From a virus, in IMG/VR virus record IMGVR_UViG_3300023184_003454, positions 1-46,328 of that record: DNA of 46,328 nucleotides; one strand, given 5' to 3'. The notes under the pieces were generated by a model, which made no database searches, was not told the DNA's origin, and saw nothing but the letters and a program-made list of their open reading frames with translations. The number at the start of each line of letters is the position of its first letter. Positions within the stretch are counted from its first letter, which is position 1. Shown here one piece after another: positions 22,283 to 29,912 of this stretch. Position numbers and translations under genes: made by a program.

Positions 22283-23313
22283 TGGAAGAAGATTTAATGC
22301 AAGAATCAATCACGGCTGCTGAGAATGAATTTTATAATAAAGATTTTAAATTCTCTTATAGTAGTTTAAGTAAATTGTTATGGAATCCCATAGCATTTTA
22401 TCAGATATATGTTATGGGTATTAGAGAGGAAACCACCACTCCTTCTCTTACTAATGGTAAAGTGATACATGCTTTGTTGTTAAGTGAAAATTTATTTAAT
22501 GAGCAGTTTATTATTAGTCCAGATAATTTACCAACTGGTAATAATAAAACAGTTGTAGATAGAGTGTTTGCACATTATATAGAACTATCTAAAAATGGAG
22601 ATGGAAGAACAATGCTTTCAGAATATTCTGATGCTATAATAGATGTACTTGCTGACATCAATCTTCATCAAACTTTGAAGACTGATCAACAAAGATTGGA
22701 CAAAATAATAACTCCTGAAACTATAAACTATTGGGAATTCTTAAAATCAAAGAATGGTAAACAGCTTATAGACCAAGAAACATATAGATATTGTTTAGGA
22801 GCCACTGATATGATTAGAACTTCTCCAGAGTTAACAAAACTAATGGGACTAAATGTATCAGAATTTGATAATATTCAAGTGTTTAATGAACATCCTTTAG
22901 AAAAAGTGATGGAGAAATATCCATTTGGACTTAAAGGAATATTAGATAATATAGTTATTAATCATGATGAAAAAGTAATTTATATCAATGATCTTAAAAC
23001 CACCAGCAAAGATTTAAAAGATTTTCCTGATAGTATTGAGTATTATTCTTATTGGATGCAAGCCACTATATACATTATTTTAGTATATTTTAATTTTATG
23101 GAATTAATAATGCACAATCTTTACCAAGTTAAGTTTAACTTTGTAGTTATTGACAAGAATTTTATGACATATGCATTTCCACTATCTGCTAAAACACAAG
23201 AAGAATGGTTGGAAAGATTTCAAAGTGAAGTGTTAGTTCCAGCAAACTATCATTACACTCAGAAAAAGTATGAGCTACCATATAAATTTTGTACTAAACA
23301 AGTTATTCTTTAA
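22273..23313 (+). CDS. PD-(D/E)XK exonuclease (RecE/Cas4-like)
   Basis: The 346-aa protein begins with the YSSLSKLLWNPIAFYQ motif seen in RecE- and Cas4-type nucleases, then GKVIHALLLSE (catalytic His region). The active site is GILDNIVI (Asp225) and INDLKTT (Asp240, Lys242), followed by a QATIY motif IV (YWMQATIYI). It would resect double-stranded ends for the RecT-like annealing protein at 18493. The start is one of two close ATGs (22273 or 22282); the first overlaps the upstream stop. Confidence 0.75.
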   Translation: MELMEEDLMQESITAAENEFYNKDFKFSYSSLSKLLWNPIAFYQIYVMGIREETTTPSLTNGKVIHALLLSENLFNEQFIISPDNLPTGNNKTVVDRVFAHYIELSKNGDGRTMLSEYSDAIIDVLADINLHQTLKTDQQRLDKIITPETINYWEFLKSKNGKQLIDQETYRYCLGATDMIRTSPELTKLMGLNVSEFDNIQVFNEHPLEKVMEKYPFGLKGILDNIVINHDEKVIYINDLKTTSKDLKDFPDSIEYYSYWMQATIYIILVYFNFMELIMHNLYQVKFNFVVIDKNFMTYAFPLSAKTQEEWLERFQSEVLVPANYHYTQKKYELPYKFCTKQVIL

Positions 23314-23322
23314 ATTATATAT

Positions 23323-23880
23323 ATGATAACAACATTATATGACAAGTACTTTCAAAAATCTAAAGTGTTTTTATTTCCACTATTAGAATTACCAAAATCT
23401 AGCTTAATTGCTTCTGTACAAACATATATTGCTTGGGAAAATAATATAAGACAAGAAGATTGTAAACTTATATGTGTATTTAGTGATATTACATCCACTT
23501 ATTTTGAAGCATATGAAGAGAATTATATTAATCTATCTCCACGTCTTTTAACTAAACATGATGGAAAGGATAATAAAAGAGTCTGCATATTTGATTTAAG
23601 TGATTTTTCAATAGATATAAAACATTTCTTAAAAGGAAAGTATTCATATCTATCTGATAATGCTAAAATGTTAATAAAGCGTTATTATGGATCTACTTCT
23701 ACTGAATTTGCATATGTAGATACATTTATTAATCCTAAAGAATACATTAAAATCTATTCAGAACTTCTTGGTGTCACTGAAGAAACACTTAGACAAGTGG
23801 GTGAATTATGTGACCCATATGATATTAACAAAGAATTTTTAAAATTTACTCCTGTTAATTTGGAAGTAGTTCCAATTTAA
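23323..23880 (+). CDS. hypothetical protein (185 aa)
   Basis: A soluble protein with FPLLELPKSSLIASVQTYIA and VCIFDLSDFSIDIKHFLKGK segments, then SDNAKMLIKRYYGS. I do not recognise a family. Its location between the exonuclease and PolB genes suggests a role in DNA metabolism, but nothing in the sequence proves it. Confidence 0.6.
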   Translation: MITTLYDKYFQKSKVFLFPLLELPKSSLIASVQTYIAWENNIRQEDCKLICVFSDITSTYFEAYEENYINLSPRLLTKHDGKDNKRVCIFDLSDFSIDIKHFLKGKYSYLSDNAKMLIKRYYGSTSTEFAYVDTFINPKEYIKIYSELLGVTEETLRQVGELCDPYDINKEFLKFTPVNLEVVPI

Positions 23881-23909
23881 GGTTAAATTTGCTTTTTAAA
23901 CTAACAAAC

Positions 23910-24305
23910 ATGATGATACTTTACAAGAGTGGTTGGGGAACTGACACTCAATTTTATCCAACATTTAAAATGATGCCCACTTCAAATGACTGTCCGTTTA
24001 ATGAAGTGTTGTATGATCCTAAAAGCAAAGTCTTGGCTATTGTAGGAAAAGAAAAAAAACAAGCTTATAGATTAATTCCAAAACTTAATGACAAAGGTAA
24101 ACCTACCATTGCTGTTGAACGTGGAATGCAAGTTGAAGTGCAAGAAAGAAAACTCATGGAGAATTTCTATGAGTATTATTTAGAAGATGTGGATGACATT
24201 AAGAATTTTATTAAACTATTTGCAACAAATTCAAAAGAGTTTGATTGGGAATCTTTTATAAAATCAGATGTTAAACCAGAAGAAATTTCTGACGTAAAAT
24301 CCTAA
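23910..24305 (+). CDS. hypothetical protein (131 aa)
   Basis: I choose ATG 23910 (CTAACAAACATG context) over the in-frame ATG at 23889, which follows the previous stop too closely and has a poor context. The protein contains FYPTFKMMPTSNDCPFNEVL and RLIPKLNDKGKPTIAVERG. No motif is recognised. A strong terminator follows, so it is the last gene of its transcript. Confidence 0.6.
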   Translation: MMILYKSGWGTDTQFYPTFKMMPTSNDCPFNEVLYDPKSKVLAIVGKEKKQAYRLIPKLNDKGKPTIAVERGMQVEVQERKLMENFYEYYLEDVDDIKNFIKLFATNSKEFDWESFIKSDVKPEEISDVKS

Positions 24306-24326
24306 AAAACCAACGAAGGATTTAAA

Positions 24327-24356
24327 AGAGAGTGTATATTACACTCTCTTTTTTTT
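24327..24356 (+). terminator. Rho-independent terminator upstream of polB
   Basis: AGAGAGTGT (24327-24335) pairs perfectly with ACACTCTCT (24341-24349), with a 5-nt loop and a run of T after the stem. It isolates polB from the upstream operon, so polB and the HNH gene need their own promoter. Confidence 0.85.
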
Positions 24357-24404
24357 CCTTTTAAATTTAATATAACGGGGAAACAGCTTAACTGAACAAA
24401 TAGT

Positions 24405-24437
24405 ATGAGAACACATTGGGTGATAAATTATTTGTGA
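24405..24437 (+). pseudogene. orphan 5' end of polB, truncated by the HNH insertion
   Basis: This ten-codon frame begins ATG-AGA-ACA-CAT-TGG (M-R-T-H-W-V) and stops at TGA. The same R-T-H-W-V opens the conserved part of PolB at 25145, and the DNA matches there as well (CATTGGGT and flanks). I read it as the original start of polB, cut off when the HNH element inserted. The element's promoter begins at 24431, immediately after the duplicated block. Confidence 0.6.
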
Positions 24438-24461
24438 TTATAAAAATAATTACTATCTTTA
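24431..24461 (+). promoter_or_regulatory. Bacteroidota-type promoter for the HNH endonuclease
   Basis: TTTG at 24431-24434, a 19-nt spacer, then TATCTTTA at 24454-24461. The ATG of the nuclease is only 5 nt further on, so the transcript would be leaderless or nearly so. The -7 element TATCTTT matches that of the GIY-YIG gene at 3329. Confidence 0.5.
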
Positions 24462-24466
24462 TAGTC

Positions 24467-24934
24467 ATGAAAACATGTACAAAATGCAAAATTGCTCAGT
24501 CTAATGAATGTTTTAGGACTGACCGAAGTAGAAAAGATGGTTTACATTCACATTGTAAAATTTGTTCTAATAAAAGTATGAGTGAATATTATGCAAAGAA
24601 TCCTGATAAATGCAGAGCAATTGCAACTAAAGCTTATACTAAAAATAAACATAAACATGTATTGAGAAGAAAAGTGTATTCATGGAATAAAACCTATGGT
24701 ATTGACATTACTCATGATGTATATTTAAAAATGTTAGAAGAACAAGAACATAAATGTGCCATTTGTTCAACTCTTGATACAGATCTTGAAAAGTTATTAT
24801 CTGTTGACCATTGTCATACTACAGGTAAAGTAAGAGGTTTGTTATGTAACAACTGTAATCTTGCTCTGGGTAATTTCAAAGATAAAATAGAAAATTTAGA
24901 AAAAGCAATTAATTATTTAAAACAAAATATATGA
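24467..24934 (+). CDS. HNH / endonuclease-VII-type homing nuclease
   Basis: The product is 155 aa from ATG 24467; an in-frame ATG at 24416 precedes the promoter and is rejected. The N-terminal zinc motif is CTKCKIAQ ... HCKICSNK, and the C-terminal catalytic domain is of the recombination-endonuclease-VII/HNH type: HKCAICSTL, VDHCHTTGKVRGLLCNNCN, ending LGNFKDKIENLEKAINYL. Its position at the very 5' end of polB, with a private promoter and duplicated polB codons upstream, marks it as a mobile free-standing nuclease. No group I core is found around it. The TGA stop overlaps the next ATG. Confidence 0.8.
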   Translation: MKTCTKCKIAQSNECFRTDRSRKDGLHSHCKICSNKSMSEYYAKNPDKCRAIATKAYTKNKHKHVLRRKVYSWNKTYGIDITHDVYLKMLEEQEHKCAICSTLDTDLEKLLSVDHCHTTGKVRGLLCNNCNLALGNFKDKIENLEKAINYLKQNI

Positions 24935-25140
24935 ATAAAACTTATGATAAAGAAAAAGTATACACTCTGTGTTTATCTCCAACAATAACTGATGTAGATT
25001 GTGTCTGTGTATACCATAGAAATTATCCAACAGTTGAAATTGAATTTGAACATTGCAATTGTTGTGAACATACATCAGATAATTATGCTGATACAGAATT
25101 TAATAAGACACACTTAAAAAAATTGGAAGATGCAGACTAG
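24931..25140 (+). CDS. hypothetical Cys-rich small protein (69 aa)
   Basis: The protein has five cysteines, most in VDCVCVYHRN and FEHCNCCEHTSD, which could bind zinc. No family is recognised. It lies between the HNH gene (4-nt overlap) and polB (11-nt overlap). It may have been brought in with the HNH element, since the presumed original polB start is upstream at 24405. Confidence 0.5.
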   Translation: MNKTYDKEKVYTLCLSPTITDVDCVCVYHRNYPTVEIEFEHCNCCEHTSDNYADTEFNKTHLKKLEDAD

Positions 25141-27058
25141 TACTAGGACTCATTGGGTTATGGATTTCGAGACTTTATCTAATTGCTTTGTTGCAGTGTT
25201 TGTTCACTATATAACAGATGAAACTAAAGTATTTGTAGTACATGAATTAAGAAATGATTTTAAAGAATTAGTAGAATTCTTAGAACACAATGCTGCCAAC
25301 AATGAGTGGCATATATCCTATAATGGACTTGCATTTGACTCTCAAATAACTCACTATATATTACAACATAAGAAAGTCTTTCTTAAAAATCATCCTGAAA
25401 CTAATGCAAGACTTCTTTATGATTATGCTCAAAAGACAATAAACAAGCAAAATGATTTATTATTTAATGATTATCCTTCTTGGAAGATGTCCATCAAGCA
25501 AATAGATTTATTTAAAATGAATCACTGGGATAACCCAGCAAAAAGTAGCAGTTTAAAATGGATACAGTATAGTATGGATTGGGAGAATGTATTAGAGATG
25601 CCCATTCATCATAGTGAAACTATCACCACTATACAACAGATTGATGAGATTATTACTTATTGTATTAATGATGTCTTATCTACTAAAAAGATTATGACAT
25701 TATGTAAAGATCAAATAGCTCTTAGACAAACTCTCACTAATGAATATGCTGTGGATTTGTATAGTGCATCTGAACCTAGGATATCTAAAGAACTATTTAG
25801 TTATTTCTTAACTAAAAAACTTAATTGGGATAAAAAAGATTTAAGAGAGATGAGAACTAATAGACATGAAATAGTTCTTAAAGATTGTATTCTTCCACAA
25901 ATTGAATTTAAAACACCAGTATTTCAATCTGTATTAGATTATTTTAAATCTAAAACTGTAGTTGAAACAAAAAATGCACTCAATTTTAGTATTGAACACA
26001 AGGGAGTAAAGACTGATTATGGATTAGGTGGTATGCATGGTGCAGCCAATCCTGGAATATATGAAGCAAAACCTGGATGGATTATTATGACTAGTGATGT
26101 AACTAGTTATTATCCAAATTTAGCTATTAAGAATGGATTTACTCCAGCACATCTTCCAGCTAAAGATTTTTTAGAGCAGTATGAGTGGTTTTTTGAAGAA
26201 AGAAAATTAATTCCTAAATCTGATCCTAGAAATTATGTATATAAGATTATTCTTAATAGTACTTATGGTTTATCCAATGATGCTAATAGTTTTCTTTATG
26301 ATCCAATGTTCACTATGCAGATAACTATCAATGGTCAGTTGTGGTTATCCAAGCTTTATGAAATGTTATCTACAGGTATACCTGAAGGTATTCCAATTAT
26401 GCAAAATACAGATGGTTTAGAAATGATGATTCCTTCTCATTATAAAGAAAAATATTTTGAAATATGTAGAGAATGGGAAGAAATGACTAAGCTGAATTTA
26501 GAGCATGATGAATATATTAAACTCATACTAAGAGATGTCAATAATTATATTGCAGTGTATAAAAATGGTAAGACTAAATGTAAAGGTTTCTTTGAATATA
26601 AAGATTTAGCTCTACACAAAAATAAAAGTTTTCTTGTTATACCTAAAGCAGTATATGAATATCTAGTAAATGGTATTAAACCTGAAGACTATTTAGAACA
26701 GAATCAAAATCTTTATGATTATTGTGGTGCTGTTAAGTCTAAGGGAGGATGGAATTTTGTAGAAAGAAAAATAGAAAATGGTCAATATATCACTACAGAT
26801 CTTCAAAAGATAAATAGATATTACATTAGTGAACAAGGTGTTAAGATAGTAAAAGTTCATAATGACAACAGAGAAATTCAAATAGAAGCAGGTAGATGGA
26901 TGCAAACAGTATGTAATGATATTAAACCATTTTTAAATGTTCCATTTGAGAATCTTGATATTAACAAACAATATTATCTTGAAAAAATATACAAAGAAAT
27001 AGAAAATGTAACAATACAAATTTCTAAATCTGGATATGTACAAGGTGTTTTATTTTAA
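25130..27058 (+). CDS. family-B DNA polymerase
   Basis: This 642-aa replicative polymerase has an N-terminal 3'-5' exonuclease domain with Exo I MDFETL (Asp12, Glu14), Exo II around HISYNGLAFDS and Exo III near TYCINDVLSTKK. Polymerase motif A is SDVTSYYPN (Asp323), motif B is KIILNSTYG (Lys372, Asn376), and motif C is QNTDGLEM (Asp428; the usual D-T-D reads N-T-D). The N-T-D form leaves a single visible aspartate in motif C, which I recall from crAss-type PolB. The first codons (M-Q-T-S-T) are probably not the ancestral N-terminus; see the orphan start at 24405. There is no terminal-protein (TPR1/TPR2) insertion that I could recognise, in line with DnaB/primase-dependent replication. Confidence 0.88.
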   Translation: MQTSTRTHWVMDFETLSNCFVAVFVHYITDETKVFVVHELRNDFKELVEFLEHNAANNEWHISYNGLAFDSQITHYILQHKKVFLKNHPETNARLLYDYAQKTINKQNDLLFNDYPSWKMSIKQIDLFKMNHWDNPAKSSSLKWIQYSMDWENVLEMPIHHSETITTIQQIDEIITYCINDVLSTKKIMTLCKDQIALRQTLTNEYAVDLYSASEPRISKELFSYFLTKKLNWDKKDLREMRTNRHEIVLKDCILPQIEFKTPVFQSVLDYFKSKTVVETKNALNFSIEHKGVKTDYGLGGMHGAANPGIYEAKPGWIIMTSDVTSYYPNLAIKNGFTPAHLPAKDFLEQYEWFFEERKLIPKSDPRNYVYKIILNSTYGLSNDANSFLYDPMFTMQITINGQLWLSKLYEMLSTGIPEGIPIMQNTDGLEMMIPSHYKEKYFEICREWEEMTKLNLEHDEYIKLILRDVNNYIAVYKNGKTKCKGFFEYKDLALHKNKSFLVIPKAVYEYLVNGIKPEDYLEQNQNLYDYCGAVKSKGGWNFVERKIENGQYITTDLQKINRYYISEQGVKIVKVHNDNREIQIEAGRWMQTVCNDIKPFLNVPFENLDINKQYYLEKIYKEIENVTIQISKSGYVQGVLF

Positions 27059-27069
27059 ATAATTATTAA

Positions 27070-27417
27070 ATGAAAAGAAATAAATGTCCAGCCACTGGAA
27101 AAACTATATTTTTTACTCAAACTGAAGCTAATGCTACAATAAGTAGCATTAGCAGTCATAATAGTTTGAATAGAAAGAAATTTAAAACAAATAAAAGAAG
27201 TAACGGTAGATCACAACTTAAAAGAAGTTACTTTTGTGTATTCTGTAGAGGTTATCATCTTACATCTATTGAAAATATGGATTATCTCTATAAGAAACAG
27301 AAAGAACAAAATGAAGAAACAAAGAAGTATTTTGAATCCATTGACATTGATGCTTGGAAATTAAACTCTATACCATTTGATCAAGGTCATATACCACCAC
27401 CAAAAAGTAAAAAATAA
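27070..27417 (+). CDS. small zinc-ribbon-like protein (115 aa)
   Basis: It starts MKRNKCPATGKTIFFTQTEA, and the second metal-binding pair is FCVFCRGYHLTS. C-P-x-T-G-K with a later C-x-F-C-x-G-x-H-L-T-S is a pattern I recognise from small phage proteins related to zinc ribbons. The basic centre (RSNGRSQLKRS) suggests DNA or RNA binding. The function is unknown. Confidence 0.6.
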   Translation: MKRNKCPATGKTIFFTQTEANATISSISSHNSLNRKKFKTNKRSNGRSQLKRSYFCVFCRGYHLTSIENMDYLYKKQKEQNEETKKYFESIDIDAWKLNSIPFDQGHIPPPKSKK

Positions 27418-27418
27418 A

Positions 27419-27745
27419 ATGGATAGTGCTACACTTTATATAAAAACAGTACTGACATTATTGTCAAATGCATACAAGTATTTAGATCAATTTATTATTG
27501 AAACAAAACCTGTACAAAAACCAAAACAATTACTTAAATTTGAACTTAATAAAATTAAATCAATATTAGATGATTTAATTATGATGGCAGGACCAGAACA
27601 TGCTAACACTATTAGAGAAGAAATTACCAATAATTGGGAAACACTTTCTATACAGAATGTATTAGGTATGATGGTTCAGCTATCTGATGAAGAAAAAAGA
27701 AAAGTTGAGGAGTTTACAGAAAAAATATTAAACAAAGAATTATGA
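27419..27745 (+). CDS. hypothetical protein (108 aa)
   Basis: I use ATG 27419 (AAAATAAAATGG), not an upstream in-frame ATG at 27377 inside the previous gene. The protein is helical and basic in the middle (TKPVQKPKQLLKFELNKIKS), with an acidic C-terminal helix. No motif is recognised. Its TGA stop overlaps the start of the dNMP kinase gene. Confidence 0.6.
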   Translation: MDSATLYIKTVLTLLSNAYKYLDQFIIETKPVQKPKQLLKFELNKIKSILDDLIMMAGPEHANTIREEITNNWETLSIQNVLGMMVQLSDEEKRKVEEFTEKILNKEL

Positions 27746-28392
27746 GTATAATAGGAATACATGGGTACATAGAATCTGGAAAAGATACTGTAGCCAACAT
27801 TATAAAAAAAATTGATGCAGAACGTGATTGGAAAATTAAAAAGTTTGCTTCAAAGCTTAAACAAATAGCAACTATCCTTACAGGAATTCCTTCAGAAATG
27901 TTTGAGAATCAAGACTTTAAGAAAACATATTTAGGAAATGAATGGGATATCACTAAAAGAACAGACCACACTCTTATTGAAAATGGTAAAGCTGCCAGTG
28001 AATATATTGAAAATAAAATGACTGTAAGAGACTTATTACAGAAGATTGGAACTGAAGCTATGAGAAATGGATTACATCCTGATGTATGGGTGAATGCTTT
28101 ATTATGTGATTATAAAAAAACAAAAGATAAAGATGAAGAATACACTCATCCTAATTGGATTATTAGTGATTTAAGATTTCCTAATGAATATGATGCCATT
28201 AAGAAAAAAGGTGGGCTTTGTATAAAAGTTGTACGTCCTGTAGTTGATAAATCCACATCAGAACAACAGCATATTTCTGAATATGCACTAGAATATCATA
28301 GATTTGATTACACTCTTGATAATTCTGGTGATATTGATGAACTTGAAAAAGAAGTTAGACAAATGCTTTTTCATATTAAATTAAATAATTAA
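27742..28392 (+). CDS. deoxynucleoside monophosphate kinase
   Basis: This 216-aa P-loop kinase resembles T4 gp1. The nucleotide-binding loop is GIHGYIESGKDTVANII at residues 5-21 (G-x-x-x-S-G-K-D-T, the Asp being diagnostic of this family). The lid and substrate region includes MTVRDLLQKIGTEAMR, then WVNALLCDY, and ISDLRFPNEYDAIK, the usual D-x-R-x-x-x-E. It phosphorylates dNMPs to dNDPs for phage DNA synthesis. It starts 4 nt inside the preceding gene and leads a run of small coupled genes. Confidence 0.85.
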   Translation: MSIIGIHGYIESGKDTVANIIKKIDAERDWKIKKFASKLKQIATILTGIPSEMFENQDFKKTYLGNEWDITKRTDHTLIENGKAASEYIENKMTVRDLLQKIGTEAMRNGLHPDVWVNALLCDYKKTKDKDEEYTHPNWIISDLRFPNEYDAIKKKGGLCIKVVRPVVDKSTSEQQHISEYALEYHRFDYTLDNSGDIDELEKEVRQMLFHIKLNN

Positions 28393-28393
28393 T

Positions 28394-28555
28394 ATGCCAC
28401 AAGCAACAATAACAATAAAAGACTTACCTGCTCTTAAACAAGCATATAAAAAAGCAGTAGAAGAAAACAAAGATTATTTTGTGTACAGAGATAGTGAACT
28501 AATCACTTCTTATGCAAAGTATTTAATTGAATTTTTAGAAATGAAACAATGTTAG
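28394..28555 (+). CDS. hypothetical small protein (53 aa)
   Basis: ATG 28394 follows the kinase stop by 1 nt. The product is MPQATITIKDLPALKQAYKK then a charged helix ending LIEFLEMKQC. A likely soluble helical protein without recognised motif. Its stop overlaps the next gene by 7 nt, supporting a real coupled gene. Confidence 0.55.
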   Translation: MPQATITIKDLPALKQAYKKAVEENKDYFVYRDSELITSYAKYLIEFLEMKQC

Positions 28556-28752
28556 AATTTAATAATCCAATTCCTGTAGTGGTTGAAGGTAACAAAGATG
28601 GCTATGCACTATATGTCACTAACTCAGGTATGCTTGAGAATGATGTATGGTGTGTAGTACATTGTGATGGAGGGATTGTTAGACATTACACAACTGATCA
28701 GATAAGGATATTCCATAATGCAACTTTTAAAATAACTAAAGACAATGGTTAA
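28549..28752 (+). CDS. conserved small phage protein (67 aa)
   Basis: A compact beta-rich protein with NPIPVVVEGNKDGYALYVTN and NDVWCVVHCDGGIVRHYTTD. I recognise this pattern from short phage proteins of unknown function. It is coupled by overlap to genes on both sides. Confidence 0.6.
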   Translation: MLEFNNPIPVVVEGNKDGYALYVTNSGMLENDVWCVVHCDGGIVRHYTTDQIRIFHNATFKITKDNG

Positions 28753-29062
28753 ATGTACATGTATTGATGATAAAAATAAACCTGCTGAAATTCCATCTAG
28801 TAGTTGGGTTAAAGCAGAAGAATCTTATCATATCACTCACGTTTACTATCATCCTAATCAAGGAATTCAAGGATGTAGCTTATATGAAAAACCATTAGGA
28901 GAAGATTGTGCTCCTTATGAAACATTTAAATTGTCCAGGTTTGGAATTAGTGTAGATGATTTAGAAAAGCTTATAGAGCTTATTAAAAACTGCACAGAAT
29001 TAAATGATCTTGATATTCAAGCACTTATTGAAGAATCACAATTACAATTAATAGAAGAATAA
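28745..29062 (+). CDS. conserved hypothetical protein (105 aa)
   Basis: It starts MVKCTCIDDKNKPAEIPSSS and has a central HITHVYYHPNQGIQGCSLYE segment and an acidic helical tail. The opening K-C-x-x-D-x-N-K-P is familiar from other phage proteins without known role. Possible metal binding through Cys residues is a guess. It overlaps the previous gene by 8 nt. Confidence 0.6.
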   Translation: MVKCTCIDDKNKPAEIPSSSWVKAEESYHITHVYYHPNQGIQGCSLYEKPLGEDCAPYETFKLSRFGISVDDLEKLIELIKNCTELNDLDIQALIEESQLQLIEE

Positions 29063-29073
29063 AAAATAAAAAT

Positions 29074-29712
29074 ATGATATTATCAGATAAAACAATCCTG
29101 CAAGAAATGGAAGCAGGAAACATCATTATAAGTGAATTTAAACAAGAACATTTAAATCCAAATAGTGTAGACCTCACATTAGCTCCTTTAATGAAAATAT
29201 ATCCTAAAAAATATATTAATGTTAATAGTTATAATGAACTACCTAATTATATAAAAGAATCTAGTATTTCATCTGCAACCACAAGTTTTGAATATAGATA
29301 TGAAAAACCATTAGATCCTAGAGAAAAACAGGAGATTATAGAATTTATTATTCCAGATGAAGGATTTGTATTAGTTCCTAATGAAGTGTATTTATATGCT
29401 TGTAATGAACGTATAGGATGTAAAAAGAATATATGTGCTCAAGTACAAGCTAAATCATCTCTAGGAAGACTAGGATTGGATATTGTTATTGGTCCAGCTG
29501 GATTTATTGATACAGGATTTGAAGGTAGCCTTGTGCTTGAATTGAGGGCTACAAGACCTATTATTGTCTATCCTAATATGAAGATATGTCAAATTAAGTT
29601 TGAGAGAGTAGAAGGAGATATATTAGAATCTTATGATGCTAAATCAGGATCTAAATATATGAATCAAGTTGGTGTACAAGAATCACTTATGCACAAAAAT
29701 TTTAAACAATAA
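29074..29712 (+). CDS. dcd: dCTP deaminase / dUTPase-family protein
   Basis: This 212-aa member of the trimeric dCTP deaminase/dUTPase fold has HLNPNSVDLTLAP at about 26-38 (the L-x-P-x-S-V-D-L signature), the core AQVQAKSSLGRLGLDIVIGP at about 126-145, AGFIDTGFEGSLVLEL with the likely catalytic Glu in VLEL, and PNMKICQIKFE. Deaminases make dUTP from dCTP; some are bifunctional and hydrolyse it on to dUMP for dTMP synthesis. Given the AT-rich genome, raising the dTTP supply makes sense. An insertion between strands (PKKYINVNSYNELPNYI) makes it longer than bacterial Dcd (193 aa in E. coli). Confidence 0.85.
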   Translation: MILSDKTILQEMEAGNIIISEFKQEHLNPNSVDLTLAPLMKIYPKKYINVNSYNELPNYIKESSISSATTSFEYRYEKPLDPREKQEIIEFIIPDEGFVLVPNEVYLYACNERIGCKKNICAQVQAKSSLGRLGLDIVIGPAGFIDTGFEGSLVLELRATRPIIVYPNMKICQIKFERVEGDILESYDAKSGSKYMNQVGVQESLMHKNFKQ

Positions 29713-29723
29713 AAAAAATAAAT

Positions 29724-29897
29724 ATGAGTGCAGAAATTAAACTAGAAATAATTTCCAATATAAGAACTTTAATTGGAATAAGTTACATGAAAGGAATGAA
29801 TACTTTAAACAATAAACAAATTATATTTCATGAAATTGGAATAGGATTTTTATTCTTTGGTATATTTATTACATTTTATAATAAAGGGGAATCATAA
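29724..29897 (+). CDS. small membrane protein (57 aa)
   Basis: The 57-aa frame has one clear transmembrane helix near the C-terminus (IGIGFLFFGIFITFY). The N-terminal half is soluble (MSAEIKLEIISNIRTLIGIS). It is the last plus-strand gene before the convergent virion genes, and its stop lies within the terminator hairpin. The function is unknown. Confidence 0.55.
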   Translation: MSAEIKLEIISNIRTLIGISYMKGMNTLNNKQIIFHEIGIGFLFFGIFITFYNKGES

Positions 29898-29907
29898 ATC
29901 CCCTTTA
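29882..29907. terminator. bidirectional terminator between convergent operons
   Basis: TAAAGGGGA (29882-29890) pairs with TCCCCTTTA (29899-29907) around an 8-nt loop, with AT-rich sequence on both sides. It sits exactly between the plus-strand replication operon and the minus-strand virion gene, so it can stop transcription from both directions. Confidence 0.8.
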
Positions 29908-29912
29908 TTATA

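Noticed and set aside
24421-25153. The HNH gene as part of a group I intron splitting polB
   Set aside because: No P7/P3 core (GTTCAACGACTA or GATATAGTC type) occurs between 24438 and 25140, and joining 24420 to the second copy does not put G at the intron end with the frame kept. A free-standing insertion with a duplicated 5' end explains it better.
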